A stretch of 64,000 nt of DNA from Anolis sagrei (GCF_037176765.1 NC_090021.1:144100574-144164573); one strand, 5' to 3'. Shown: positions 1-12,369, counted from the stretch's first letter. A program made the numbers and translations. The notes: generated by a model not told the origin, from the sequence alone.

Positions 1-630
1 GTCACCTGTGACTGACCTCAGGAGCATAGGTTAAGACCATGTCTTTCCAAGCCTGAAATGGAGGTGTAAGAGGCTACTCACAGAGTGCATTACATGCTCT
101 TAATAATGCAAAGGAAATTACTGATATATCTTCACTCCCAAATAAAGCATCAAAGCTACATGAAGAAGCACTGGAACAAATGAATCAGTACACCCACTTA
201 TCATCGTCATTCTTTCATATTTCATTCTCCTATTGTAGGTTTGATTTATAATGCATATTACTATTAAATTAAGTTATCCCGTTAAGAACAAGGTTGCATC
301 ATCATCATTGATAGAGAAAATTGCAGCATTTAAGAATAATGGAAGAATTTGTGCTGACAGGGTGTCTGGGGAGATGAGTGAGCAGATAATGGAATTGGAA
401 ATGGGATTAAATATGACTACAGCAGCATTGGCATAAACAAATTTACCAATAAACCAATCTAGCCATGAGAAACCTTAGCAGCTAACACTTAATAACATGC
501 CATCAGATAACAGATTCAAAAACATTGCCATAAATTACAAGATGTGTTTCAAGTCTGTGGGTTGCCTTCAGAGGCCACAATTCCCCATGTGTTTATAAAA
601 CTGGTGTAAATTGACTGTATTGCATATTTC
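1..630. other. No gene recognised
   Basis: AT-rich non-coding sequence. The only open frame (251-436) is 61 codons with no family resemblance. Confidence 0.5.
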
Positions 631-639
631 TTATGATCA

Positions 640-800
640 TGTTTATTTGTATTTATTTATTTAAAACTTTTATATCCCGATCTTCTCACCTCCGTAGAGG
701 GACTCAGATCGGCTTACAGCAAGGATTCAATGCTACTAATACAAGTAAAAACATCATACAACAATACAAGGTTAAAATACATATAGATAAAATACATATA
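640..800 (-). mobile_element. L2-like LINE 3' end fragment
   Basis: In minus orientation it has the GACTC-rich hairpin block (plus strand CACCTCCGTAGAGGGACTC) and an (AATA)n tail, as in other L2-like 3' ends of this window. Confidence 0.65.
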
Positions 801-904
801 TACCAAATCGCCAAGGTAAAATCATGTTCAACTCAGTCTGCATATGTGGTCACTCATTTTGGTCTGTAACCACTCTCAGCCATTATTCTGGGAATGCTTC
901 ATTC

Positions 905-1372
905 CATAATTTATTTATTTATTTATTTCGGTTTCTTCTACCCCATCCTTCTCACCCCGGAGGGGACTCAGGGCGGCTTACAAAGGCACAATTCGATGCC
1001 AGCATCACATAACAGTAGTAAAACAAAATAACATCAGTTGAACAGTTAAACAACAATTCCTGCATTACAACCCTAAAACCGATAAAACCAATAAAACAAT
1101 ACAAACCCAATTACTCCTCATAGATGGTCAGCGTTCGCTATCTCATAGTCCAAATTACAATTCCACATTGTCAGTCCTGTCAGTCCTAGTCGTTTGATTG
1201 TCCTTATCTAGTTGTCAGATTGCCTGAAGGCCTGGTCCCACAACCACGTCTTTACTTTCCTCCTGAAGGAGAGGAGGGATGTTGATGTCCTAATTTCTCC
1301 TGGGAGTGAGTTCCACAGGTGAGGGGCCACCGCCGAGAAGGCCCTACTTCTCATCCCCACCAACCTCACTTG
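905..1372 (-). mobile_element. L2-like LINE: ORF2 C-terminus plus 3' UTR
   Basis: Minus-strand translation gives FSAVAPHLWNSLPGEIR and LLSFRRKVKTWLWDQAF, the characteristic end of L2/CR1-group LINE reverse-transcriptase proteins, followed by a 3' UTR hairpin and an (AAATA)n tail at 905-930. The 5' part is missing. Confidence 0.8.
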
Positions 1373-1373
1373 G

Positions 1374-1460
1374 GATGTTGAAGGCTTTCATGGCTGGAAT
1401 CACTGGGTTGCTGTGAGTTTTTGGGGCTGTATGGTCATGTTCCAGCAGCATTCTCTCTGT
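1374..1460 (-). mobile_element. Penelope-like element remnant (terminal part)
   Basis: Shares GGCTTTCATGGCTGGAATCA and the CATGTTCCAGCAGCATTCTC block with the copies at 31361, 45210, 48440 and 49782. The portion with the hammerhead-like motif is absent here. Confidence 0.55.
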
Positions 1461-1479
1461 TAATTTGTTAGATTTTTTG

Positions 1480-2900
1480 GGGGGGATGGAAGGAAGCAAG
1501 GATTATTTCTTGGTTTTATGCTATATGTAGTTTTATTGTCTACAACTTTACAGAGTTAATCTTGACATCAGATCAAAAGATCTATCACTAAACAAAGTGC
1601 TGGTCAGAGGTTTTCATCCCAGTTCTCCCATTCAGGTATTGATAACATGGGAATAGTAGATGGGAGAACACTAAGGAGGATGTGCCTATTTCTAATACAT
1701 GACCCCGTTCAATCCTAGAAAGATGAACACCATGAAGGGGGTTGAAGTAGTTCATGTCCTTGTTCAATTTCTGATAGGTGGACATTGATCAAATGGTGAA
1801 ATTGGTTTAAAAAAAACTTTCATTGGCTAAATCAGTTTTTATCTTATCCAATGGCTGGGGCCTCATGAGGACAATGTAATATCTTCAAAAGCCCTAGCAG
1901 AGCAATCTCATCAGAAAGACACAATCATTTCCCTCTGGACTATATGTGGCCCGAGAGTCATTTTGTGACACCATATCTCACAACCCTCCCTTGAGTCCTG
2001 GCTTATTTCCTTTTTAACTAAAGGAAACAGGCTTCATCCTTGGCTTAAGACAGCAAACACAAAGCAAATTTCCTTGCCTGTTTTGAGATTAGCAATCATT
2101 TTGTCAAAAGAAAATGTCAGTGCAGGACACTTTGGGAGTGTACCCCTCCCAGATCCTATAGGGACCAACATGGCCCCTCTCAACCTATGTCACTTGCTCA
2201 CCTGTCATGTAGAAGAAGTATAAGGATTGGGTAAACTATATGCATTGGTGGGGGTAAAAAGAAGTATCACCATGGTGCTCAGGCTGGAGTGGTGATGTGG
2301 GGGAATCATGCATTCTTATAGGTATTGTTGGACTTCATTTCACATTATCCCACCCAATATAGCCAATAGCAAAATATGCCAAGAATTGTAGTCTAGTAAT
2401 GAGAACAGTGTGATTTCCACCCCATTTTAAGGAAAGAAGCGCTACTATTTCCGATTTCCCATTTTGCCAGAATATACAGAAAAGTTTCTGGGTTAGTGGA
2501 GTAAGAACAAAGTGTGGATGAGGAAACAGATGTTAACCATTTTTGAATTACAGAGTGTTCTCAAGCACCAAAGTTCTTCTGAGAAATGTTCTTGGCTGAG
2601 CCTCATCACTGATGCAAAGGAGCAAATGTTGTCATCTAGCTCTCAAGAAGGCATCTGCTGTGTGGCTGGTAAGTGGAGTCTAACATGTTGAAAGAAATGT
2701 TAGTAGTTGGTAAACAAAACACTATATGATTTCTGTCCAGCTAGAGAATTGTACTAAAACAATGAGACTGGTGGCTGATTGTCCCGATCAATGCTTGGTT
2801 GTTGCACTATAAAAGCATATATTTGTCATTGAACTGTTCTTGCAAATATAGTTTACATGTAGTTTGTGACCAGCAGTGCTGCAGAATTAGAAGAGACATG
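1480..2900. other. No gene recognised
   Basis: Non-coding sequence without a clear element; short open frames on both strands show no family features. Confidence 0.45.
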
Positions 2901-3130
2901 AATGGAGGGCAAAAGGGGGAAATGTGCCAAGAGGAAGGCACGTCAAGCCAATCCTGAATGGGACTGCCTTCAATCTGGAAACCGATGTCCTCACTGTGAA
3001 AGAACATGTGGATCAAGAATAGGGCTCCACAGTCACCTACGGACCCACTGCCAAGAGCTGTTTGCTTGGAAGGCCATCATTCTTGGACAACGAGGGATCG
3101 CAAGTAAGTATTCTTGTAAAAAGTCATGAG
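2900..3130 (+). mobile_element. Possible LINE ORF fragment with a C2H2-type finger
   Basis: The frame at 2902-3129 encodes CPHCERTCGSRIGLHSHLRTH, a C-x2-C...H-x3-H finger. The CxxC-x4-SRIGL-SHLRTH pattern recalls the finger at the C-terminus of some non-LTR reverse-transcriptase proteins rather than cellular zinc-finger genes. There is no start context or flanking ORF. The clade is unknown. Confidence 0.4.
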
Positions 3131-3739
3131 AATGGAAGGAAACTTTAGGAATGTGTGGTTCTTAGAATTTCTGTCATTCTTATCATGCTGAGTTGGCCAT
3201 TTTCTTATGCAGCAAGTTTAGCCTGGCATGCACACTGGGATGAACTTGAAGGTATAACAGTAAAGAGTCTTTCTTAATCTCATGTTAATCTCTCCAAAAA
3301 AAAAAAAAAAAGAAAAGAAAAAAAAAGAAGAAGTAAGAAGTAGTATGTCAAGTCATCCTTGCAAGGATCCTATAAACTTGTTCCCTGGCTCTTTTAAGAA
3401 AATCTCAAAAAACGGAACATTTGGGAAATAGTCTTAATCACCCAAGAATATGGTTATTGGTAGATCCTCTTAATTCACTTGGAAATTATAAAAATAAACT
3501 GTTTAGTATCATCACATGAAACACATTTATTTCTGCTTGTACATGAGCTTGTACATGAGCCAAGAGTCAACAAACAAAAATAACAAGAGGCATTTTTTTG
3601 GATTACTTTGTCAACAACTTGGCTGTTGCTGGGTTGTTTGGCTCTGTCTGTATAAGAAGCTAAGCAGGGGAATCCTTCACTGGGAAATAAGTCAACAAGT
3701 GGTAGCTAGATGAAGAAATGTATACAGTTTCTTAAAACA

Positions 3740-3940
3740 CAGTGAAATCCAGAAGTACACTTCCCGCAAATATAAATGGATTCTGCATCCATGGATTCAA
3801 TATAATCTCACCCACAAGAATCTTGATTTTACTATTTCATATAAGGGATATCTTTTTACTATGTCATTGCATATGGGACTTAAGCATCCATGGATTTTGG
3901 AAACCCAGGAGGGTCCTAGAAACAAACTGTAGCCAATAAG
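3740..3940 (+). mobile_element. Tigger-like MITE (Tc1/mariner group)
   Basis: Contains the pair of blocks TCTGCATCCATGGATTCAA and CATCCATGGATTTTGGAA with GTCCTAGAAAC near the end, the pattern of pogo/Tigger-derived MITEs. A related copy is at 8912-9150. Confidence 0.55.
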
Positions 3941-3944
3941 GTGG

Positions 3945-5055
3945 GGCAGGGGGTGCCACTGTGCATTATCCAAGTATTTTGCCAAGCTAAAAATGCCAAG
4001 GAATTCCGTTTCAACTCCCAATTCAATATGTCCTCACAAAACATTAACAAAACGTATTTCTGGCCTCAGAAAGATCACTTTATCATCTAACAGATAAATG
4101 AAATTCCAAAATTGAAATTGGAACTCTATATGAAAGCTGGGATGTCACTTTAGCTTTTTGAAACTATAGCAACAAGCACAAATTTACTACTATTTGACAG
4201 GAAGGGTGAAAGGATACTTTTTATATAAATATTTCTGTGAACCTCCTATGTGCCTGATCAGATATGTATAGGCACACATTTGTTCAATAAGATAGTCATT
4301 TAATTTTTCAACATATTTTGCTTGTCATCTACAGAAAATAGTGATCCTGATTTATCATAAAAAATAACAGCTTTTCCTTTACACACACACACAGGGAAAG
4401 ACCCCTTTTCCCCAAAGCCAGTTCCTCTTTGAAATAAAGTGCCTTATATAAAAGAATAAACAGAAATCATGAGACCAATTTGGGGGCAATATGTAACCAT
4501 CACAATCCAGACAGTAACGATCCCCCCCAAAACCCTCCCCTTATTAATCATGGTTAATTTATTCCAATCCAATGAAATTGTAAGGGCTTTCTGTGATAGG
4601 GATCCATCACAGTCTTATAGAACATTAAACTCTTATGTGTCTGCCACAGGAGCATATTACTTGTTATTATAGTCACCTAAATCTGCGGACAGTTTGGGAG
4701 CACTGCTGAACCACAGCTGCAGCAGAGTCCAGATCATCCACTTAGGCTGAACCTGCTGGATGGCCATCCTCTCATGTGTTGTCTTTCATTGCTGTGGCAG
4801 CTAGCCATGGAGCTTTAGAGAGTTCTTGGCTGTTGCTAGGCATCTTTAATGACATCAGCATAGGTGCCTGGCGATGGCCAAGAACTGCCTGGAGCTCTGT
4901 GGCCAGCTGTTTGGGCAACAAAGAAAAGCAAAGGTAAGCTCCATTGTCTTTCTCTGCTCTGTGGAGCTCAGGAAAATTGGGATGGCAGCTCTGGACAGTT
5001 TCCACACCAACGATCCACACCGACCTTGAAGTGCAGAGATGCCCATTTCTGGAGA
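3945..5055. other. No gene recognised
   Basis: Non-coding. It holds a short ACAC run at 4381-4394 and nothing else identified. Confidence 0.45.
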
Positions 5056-5059
5056 AATT

Positions 5060-5315
5060 CAGAGTTTCTGACCTATGAAGAAAGGAGATTCCATCTGAAC
5101 ATTAGGAAGAACTTCCTGACTGTGAGAGCCGTTCAGCAGTGAAACTCTTTGCCCCGGAACGTGGTGGAGGTTCCTTCTTTGGAAGCTTTTAAACAGAGGC
5201 TGGATGGCCATCTGTCAGGGGTGATTTGAATGCAATATTCCTGCTTCTTGGCAGGGGGTTGGACTGGATGGCCCATGAGGTCTCTTCCAACTCTATGATT
5301 CTATGGTTCTAAGAG
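5060..5315 (+). mobile_element. CR1-like LINE 3' end
   Basis: Starts in AGAAAGGAGATTCCATCTGA and passes through GGAAGCTTTTAAACAGAGGC and GGTTGGACTGGATGGCC to end in the octamer-like ATTCTATG repeat (TATGATTCTATG) typical of CR1 3' termini. It is strongly 5'-truncated. Confidence 0.85.
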
Positions 5316-5319
5316 AAGC

Positions 5320-5900
5320 CCTTTGTCATTTTATTTCATTTGCAAGCAGTAGTGGAGCTAGGGCTTTTTTTGAACTGTAAGCCTTTAATTTTTTCCTGTG
5401 CTGGAAAGGCATGGGATAAACCCACTATTTCTGGTTCTGGACTGTAGAATACTGCAGTCCAGACAGTATTCCCACAGTTTACCAGGCTAAATAAGTAGAA
5501 ATGGCACACCAGGAGAGCGGGGGGGGGGGGGGGGGATATTGCTCCCCCCCCTCCAGCTCTCTGACACAACATTTCTACGCACCAGGAGAGCTGCTAGGAG
5601 AATGCACTGGAGGTGGGTAAGTTTTCATTATTTTTATAAGGGGTCTGGGGGTTTGGGGGGGAAGGGGGAGGTAGGGCCTCCAGATGTTCTGTTGGGCTAA
5701 TCCCGAGAGAACGTCTGGACACCCTGCCCAGAAAGCATGTACTTTCTGGGGTGGGTGTCCAGACGTTCTGGGGAAGGTTTTTTGGGGGTCCTTTCCTATC
5801 CCCCCCCCAAAAGTGCATACTTTCCGGGGTGGGTATGGACAGGACCCCAGAAACATCCACGTTTTTAAAAACACAGATGCTACAGGGATAAAAGGCTGTC
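5320..5900. repeat. Low-complexity and palindromic region with poly-G run
   Basis: Includes a G run at about 5520-5535, a 28-bp near-perfect inverted repeat (5708-5735 against 5742-5769, 6-base loop), and a partial third copy of the CTTTCTGGGGTGGG block near 5818-5835. It may be a degraded foldback element; no superfamily is assigned. Confidence 0.6.
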
Positions 5901-5904
5901 TGGA

Positions 5905-7225
5905 TCCGCCCATATATCTCTCCTTGCTTTCTTCTAAGTTAATTCTGTCTTCTTTGAGACAAGCTAATGCTGTAATGCTCTACCCCATTAAAATATTTTT
6001 AAGTAAAATCTACATATAACAATTCATCATTCAGATCTACACAATACACATAACTCTAAAAAAACAAATATCTTAATTTATTACTAACTATTAACATGGA
6101 ACATGGGAAGCATGAATCAGGAGAAGTTAGACATAGTTATAAAAGAAACTGAACAAATCACACTGTAATTAAACATTTGCCTTGCACCTTTTTGCTATTA
6201 TATATAAAATGCAGCTTGACTATTTGTTATTCAAAATTCTTGGAATCAAAGCTCCTTTGTATTTTGGATTTTTTCAGCTTTTGAAATACTTATATTTGCA
6301 TATACATACATCATTAAATATTTTGGAGATGGCACTCAAGTCTAAATATGAAATTCTCTGATGTCCCATATATACCTTGTACACATAGCCTGATGATAAA
6401 TTGTAGAACATTTTAATTATTTTGTTCGTAGAGCACAAGTGTTTATATACATTGAGTAATCAGAAAGAAAAAAAGCAGCAGTCAGTTATGAAGTTCCATA
6501 GTTATGAAGCCCCAATCTAGCAAAAAGAGTTTACTTCTAGGAGTAGGGCCAACAAGGGTCACATACGCCAAACCTTCCTTTTCCCTTTTACTTCTGCTGA
6601 ACCAGCTGTGAATGTTGGCCGGCAAGCAAATTGTCAAACGAACTGTTAACTTATAACTTTCTGTTAACTTTCTGTTATAACTTTTGGGGAATTGAGAAAT
6701 CACACACACAAATCTACTGACTTTAGAGGATAAGATTGAAAAAAAAAACATGTTTGGGAGGTATATCTGCAGGCTCTACTTTCTCTGAGCCTGCTTTTAG
6801 CATTGCTGTTTTGATCCATTTGCTCAAATTGATCACTTTTCCCTATAGCCAGCAGTAACAACATCTCCACCCTCTGTACGTTACCTGTAAGCTCATCTTC
6901 AGGGCTTTATTTGGTATAAGAGAATTTATAGTAAACATCTTCAGCATCCTCTACACAACCCAATATGTCTTGTAATTTATCAAGGCTGTCTTTTACTCTG
7001 ACTGTAAGGTCACTAATGCACAGAGCGCATAATACAATTAAAGTAGGGCCTCCAAAACCTTTTACAGGTCTTTTTTCTCTGTCTCAGATGCCTGCTGTTC
7101 ATTCATCATTCCTGTGACATACACATATTAGGTAATAAGACTTTCTTTGTTAGGTTCCATCAAACAAACACAGTTTGCAATATGGAATAGACTTTGGATC
7201 TGCCTGTGGAACATCTTCAGTTCTT
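5905..7225. other. No gene recognised
   Basis: AT-rich non-coding sequence; no clear element or gene. Confidence 0.45.
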
Positions 7226-7234
7226 CCTCTAGAC

Positions 7235-7371
7235 TGCAGTGATTCTCAACCTGTAGGTCCCCAGATGTTTTGGCCTTCAGGTCCCAGAAATCCTAACAGC
7301 TGGTAAACTGGCTGGGATTTCTGGGAGTTACAGGCCAAAACACCTGAGAACCTACAGGTTGAGGACCGTTG
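7235..7371. mobile_element. hAT MITE, first of two consecutive insertions
   Basis: Near-palindromic element with ends CAGTGATTCTCAACCTGTAG and GGTTGAGGACCGTTG. It is flanked by CTCTAGAC (7227-7234) and CTCTAGAG (7372-7379), 7 of 8 bases equal, as hAT 8-bp target duplications. Same family as 59103-59237. Confidence 0.8.
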
Positions 7372-7379
7372 CTCTAGAG

Positions 7380-7497
7380 CAGTGTTTCCAAAAGTTTTGT
7401 GCTTTGGACTTCAATTCCTAGCTGCCTTGGCCAATGATTGGGGGTTCAAGGAGATGACATCTCAAACACCTGAAAGACCAGAATTTGGGAATCATTG
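7380..7497. mobile_element. hAT MITE, second consecutive insertion
   Basis: Starts CAGTGTTTCCAAAAG and ends GGGAATCATTG. It is flanked by CTCTAGAG (7372-7379) and CTTTAGAG (7498-7505), 7 of 8 equal, so it shares its left duplication with the MITE to its left. Confidence 0.75.
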
Positions 7498-7505
7498 CTT
7501 TAGAG

Positions 7506-8910
7506 CTTCTGCCTACATTTTAAGGGGGAAAATGTGTGAATAATAAACAATAGTGCTCAAACTATGACCTTCCAGATATTTTAGAGTTCAGATGCCATAA
7601 TCTCTCATCCAGTGAAGTCACTTGTTATGAACTGTGAGAGGTTATGGGAACTGTCGGTCTTAACCAGGTACATATAGCATTTTTGTAAATTTTCTAGTTC
7701 TAGATGAAAGACACACTTTGCGCATGAGGGAGAAAGGCAGGTCCCTCCTCCCTCAACTGCTCTGCCTCCCTCTGGGAGAGGCACGAACTGTTACCAGAGA
7801 TGGTAAGTTTAGGGCCCCCGACGAGCCTGTCACACTAGAGAGGTGATGACGGGGTGCAGATGGTAGCAGCGCCCGCTCATATAAGGCTGCTTTAAGCCTC
7901 GATTCTTGATTTTTTCTCATTTGTGGCGTGAAGGCCCTGCTGATGGCACATGCTTGGCACAAATGTCTCTCTCCCAAACAAAGGAGACACAGAGAATGGC
8001 TATCATTGTCAGGAAAGTTCACACACTGAGACTCTGCATCAAAAATAAGCAACAACCACTGAATTTTTACATTTTATTTCATTTCTTTGGGAGAGGGGAC
8101 TTTTTGAAAAAAATGCACAAATCCCAATGTTTTGTACAGAAGACACTATTTTTTGTAAAAACAGCACTATTTGGGAACAACAATGTCTGTGTTTGGAGAG
8201 ACATCAGAAAAGTAAAGTTGTCTGATTAGTCTTTTCTTCAACTGCCCAACAACAAGTAAAACCTTTTCTTGGTATAGCAGGGAGGGTTTTTTTTTCTTTG
8301 TCAGGTGCGACTTGAGAAACTACAAGAGGGTGAAATGTGTGCAGTTGACCTCACAAAACAACATTGCTTTCCAGCTGCTAGTGTCTTTTTTCAACTTTTA
8401 TGGAAAGCTGGAGTAGAGTATCTAACCCAGTCAAGATATTCTGAATGAAGCTCTGCCTGCTGCTTTCCCAGGCTGAAAACCATAAGGATATAAGCCATAA
8501 ACAGAGCCAAAAATTTGAAGTGTAGATGCATACAAAATATAATTCCATATTATTTTCATATTCAAGGAAACAACAAGTTTGAGCCCTACTGTTTCCACTC
8601 CTCTTTTCCTTTCTAGCAAGAGGAGAGAATGTCTTTCACTCTGGAATTGTTAGGGATCTTATTTGCATAGTCAAAACCGATTTGTCAGTGAACTTTCTAG
8701 TGTTTTATGAAACCATTTGACCTCAAATATTTGCATGAAGTTGGTTTACAAATCCCCGACCAGGGAGAGCTTTATAATATCTACGCAAAGATCTTGCAGG
8801 AGTTCAGAATGAGCCCTTTGTTCACCTGAATCATATAAGTGTACAATGGAATCTTTTCTTTAGGGATGAGCTTTCTCAACATCTATCCTCCCATCCTGGG
8901 TGATAATAAT
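7506..8910. other. No gene recognised; SINE tail fragment near 8286-8330
   Basis: At 8286-8330 a minus-strand piece (TGTCAGGTGCGACTTGAGAA) matches the tail of the tRNA-derived SINEs seen at 30040 and 57215. The rest shows no gene. Confidence 0.45.
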
Positions 8911-8911
8911 A

Positions 8912-9150
8912 TTACAGTTGACTCTTCCATTTTCAGATTCTGTATCCATGGATTCAAACATCCATCGTTTGAATATATATATATTTTAAAAAGCCTCCCA
9001 AAACAAAACCTTGATTTTGCCATTTTATATAAGGGGCGCCATTATATTGTGGGGTCGTGCATAATGGGAATTGACCATTCATGGATTTTGGTAGCTACGA
9101 GGTGTCCTGGAACCAAAACTCAGTGGATACTAACAATCTACAATATTGTT
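8912..9150 (+). mobile_element. Tigger-like MITE (Tc1/mariner group)
   Basis: Begins near CAGTTGACTCTTCCATTTTC, contains TGTATCCATGGATTCAAAC, TTTTATATAAGGGG and CATTCATGGATTTTGGTAGC, and ends near AACTCAGTGGATACTAACA. This is the layout of pogo/Tigger-derived MITEs. Confidence 0.65.
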
Positions 9151-9382
9151 TCCTATGTGCATTTCATTTGCTTATGCTTGTTTATTTATGTATGGGCTTA
9201 GTGTACTGATATGCCACGATTTGAAAATATTTACAGAAAGACGTCAAATTCCCTTTCAGCTTTCAGCATTCAGCACTGCTGAATGAGTCAAAGTTATCTC
9301 AAGTTCAAGAATCCTTTTGGTAGAGTTGTGTGTTGTCAGTAAAGCATTAAGTGTGGGGAACTTGAAGATAAGTGATTTCTCT

Positions 9383-9665
9383 AATAACAACATTACGTTG
9401 TCATTCAGACCCATTGTAGGAATTCAAAACTTTCTTTGTTGAATTACTGGGATGTCAGTAACTTGCTAACCACATGCTGTTTTGATTGAAGGAAGGCGGG
9501 GGGATACAACTATTAGTGCATGACTTCAATTTTTTTAAAAGCAAAGATACTCTGTATGCCTTCTAGCATATGGTAAAGTCATTTATATAAGCAACACTGG
9601 TGTTTGTTTCTTGTTTTGTCCCAACTCTACCAATGCTGATGACAGTATCCATACATCTTGCATCT
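9383..9665. repeat. Unclassified dispersed repeat, copy 1
   Basis: Alignable by eye with 40698-40945: both share TTACTGGGATGTCAGTAA, AACCACATGCTG and GATAAAGTCATTT-like blocks in the same order. The family is not recognised. Confidence 0.55.
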
Positions 9666-9669
9666 ATGT

Positions 9670-11630
9670 AGGTTTGATGTTCTTGCCACTCAACACAGGC
9701 AAAGTGATATCTTATTGTAGTGGTGTTTTTTTGGTTTTGTATGGGTCTATGTTACTATAGGAGAGCTACTGCCTGGAGTTTAAGAGGGAGTAAAAAATAA
9801 TCATGTAAGGCATTAGAATATTTGACATAGGTTTCCCGAGAGTCTGTAAACTGGCCTCCCTTATATAAAGTGGCAAAATGAAATTTATGAAATTGAGTTT
9901 TGAATATTTTCAAGCCATTTATGGTTAAATCTATGAATGCTGAATGCCTAGATACAGCTAGCTGATTATACTGTAAATGTGATGAGGTCCTAGTTCAGAG
10001 ATCATCCCTCCAGTATAGCTGGGTTGGGTCTTTTGGGATTTGCATGCCCAAATGTGTTCAGAAACACCTTAGATCATGTTCAGATGACTCTTGTAACCCT
10101 TTTTTGCTTCTCTAGAGGAGCACTGAAGGACATCCTTTATGGTTTTTCATGACTTATTTTTAATGCTGCATATCGTTGAGACTCAGCAAGGATGGATTTG
10201 ACAGGAATTGCACTGTACTGATTAGTTATAAAGAAGAAAATGTCATTATGCTACCTCGGGGTACCCTCTACTGTGAAGATGATTTATCTGGCAATTACTC
10301 AATCCCCCCTATTAAGGAGGTCATGCTCACTCATTGGGCCATCTCCATAGGCAACGCATGAAAATGAAGTTATCTTGGATTTAGGAGAGATTTTTTTTTA
10401 AAAAAGTAACAGTGACTTCAAGATACCATCCTTTAAAATGTAGCATACCATGAACTCATAGCACAGTTCTCTGTTCACTCTTTAAAAGCTTGCAGGACAT
10501 TTTTATTACAATTAAACATCAGTATCTTTCTCCTTACCTGCGATATGGGAAGCAGGATTTCCATATGCTTCCAATTAATTGCATTTCTATGAAGACTGGA
10601 GATATTCTAGACAGTACTATGCACCTACTGATTTAAAGTTCTACACCCATTCTTCCCCACAATTTTGGAAAACTTGCTAGAAATTTTCATGATATACTTG
10701 AGAAGTATTCTGTGCTTTGCATATTTGGTAGACAACCAGTACTTTTGGTCTTCAGATATATGTACTACAGAAGCATTGGCAATGGGAACCTTTCCCACCA
10801 TTTGCTTTGGAAGGGTCATGTACTGCTAGTCTATTACTACATGTGAAAAACCCAAAGGAAGGAAACACAAAAGCAATAAATAAGGAAATCAAGTTTTATT
10901 GATCAACCATGTGCAATTATAATACAAGGCATTAAAAAACGGAATATGTGCTTGTGTGTGTGCGTGCACATATGTGTGTATAAACTCTAATAAAAATAAA
11001 TCCAACCAACCAAAGAACTTTTAGAATCAACTAATAAACATGAAAGTAAATTGCAAAGTAAACTGTCCGAATAGCGAATCTGAATTGGATAATCATCCCA
11101 ATTTTATTTTTCAGAAGGAAATTCTAAAGTGGACCTAAATAGATAAGTGGGGAAAATGGGGGAAAATAGACTCTTAACTGGAATCTTCCTTTTTGTGTCT
11201 TGAAAATGTCATTTTCCAAAATAGGTCAAGCATCAAGCATATCAAAAACACTATTAGAAGAAAAGTACTGAGAGGTTTTATAGTCCTAGCCACACAGTCC
11301 TAATTCATGCTGCGGTGTTAAACATGCTATACATTTTATGGGGGGAAAAAGGATATTAGGGGGAAAAGGTTTTTAACTTAGCATTCTGCTTTTCTATGTA
11401 CTGAACATCAGAGCAAAATTTATTATTTCAGATCCAGTGTTACATTTGAGTTATGTTACTTCACTTTCACATTGTATGTCATCATGTGTGAAAAATTAGT
11501 ATATTAACAGTAGATAAAAAATATTAATTCTTCCAAAAGTTGTCCAACAACCAATGCAGAGGGTATGATAAGAACCCTATCTGGAAAGACCAAAGGTCCA
11601 TCTAGTTAAAGTATTATCTTTGCCAGAGTT
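9670..11630. other. No gene recognised
   Basis: AT-rich non-coding sequence. A short TGTG run lies near 10950. Open frames are short and featureless. Confidence 0.45.
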
Positions 11631-11633
11631 GCT

Positions 11634-12245
11634 TTGCCACCCATATTCTTCCACAAAACCATGAAGATGAATCAAGGGCATGAAAGCAGCAGCTCCATTG
11701 TTGCCACAGAATGTTTGCGCCCTACCCCACTGGAGAAATTACAATGTTTAGCCAGTATTGCACCACCTGACATCCGCTGGGATGTAGCAGGCAACAACGA
11801 AAGGACCAAGGCAGTGACATCTCTGGCTCATCCCCTGTACGGATATCAGCCAGCACGCCTACACCTTAAAACAAGAAATAGTTTTCTAAGATCTACAGAG
11901 ATACTCGCAGGAATACCCCAACAAGCAAGAGTCCAAAAGTGGCAGGCTAAAACCCAGAACCTCAATCCATGGCAGATACCAAATGAGAGACTCCCTCCTG
12001 GGCACACAGAAGACTGGGCGACTTGGAGGGCACTGAATAGACTGCACTCTGGCACCACGAGATGCAGAGCCAACCTTAAGAAATGGGGCCACAAAGTGGA
12101 GTCCACAATATGCAAGTGTGGAGAAAAGAAACCATAGACCATCAGTTACAATGCAGTCTGAGCCCTGTCACATGCAAAAAGGAGGACTTTCTTATAGCAA
12201 CACCAGAGGCACTCCTCAAAGGACATTTAATAGAATGCCAAGTTT
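11634..12245 (+). mobile_element. LINE ORF2 C-terminal fragment (clade unresolved)
   Basis: The 11634-12137 frame contains LRPTPLEKLQCLASIAPPDI, HPLYGYQPARLHLKTRNSF, PPGHTEDWATWRALNRLHSG and CRANLKKWGHKVESTICKCG. After a frame break it continues as IDHQLQCSLSP. The CxCG...H-x4-C pattern is the terminal CCHC knuckle of non-LTR reverse-transcriptase proteins. The piece is truncated at the 5' side and abuts a BovB fragment. Confidence 0.7.
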
Positions 12246-12369
12246 GCAAACTTTGTGTTTTTTTCAAATACTTTATAATTGTACTCTTGGTTCGCTCCTG
12301 ATATAATAAACAAATCGTTGCCATTTGTAAATGACATTCAATATACACATTCACTACTCTTCACGATTT

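Noticed and set aside
5336-5913. Overlapping Pro-rich frames near 5575-6019
   Set aside because: They mirror each other across a palindromic GC-rich stretch and lack any domain.
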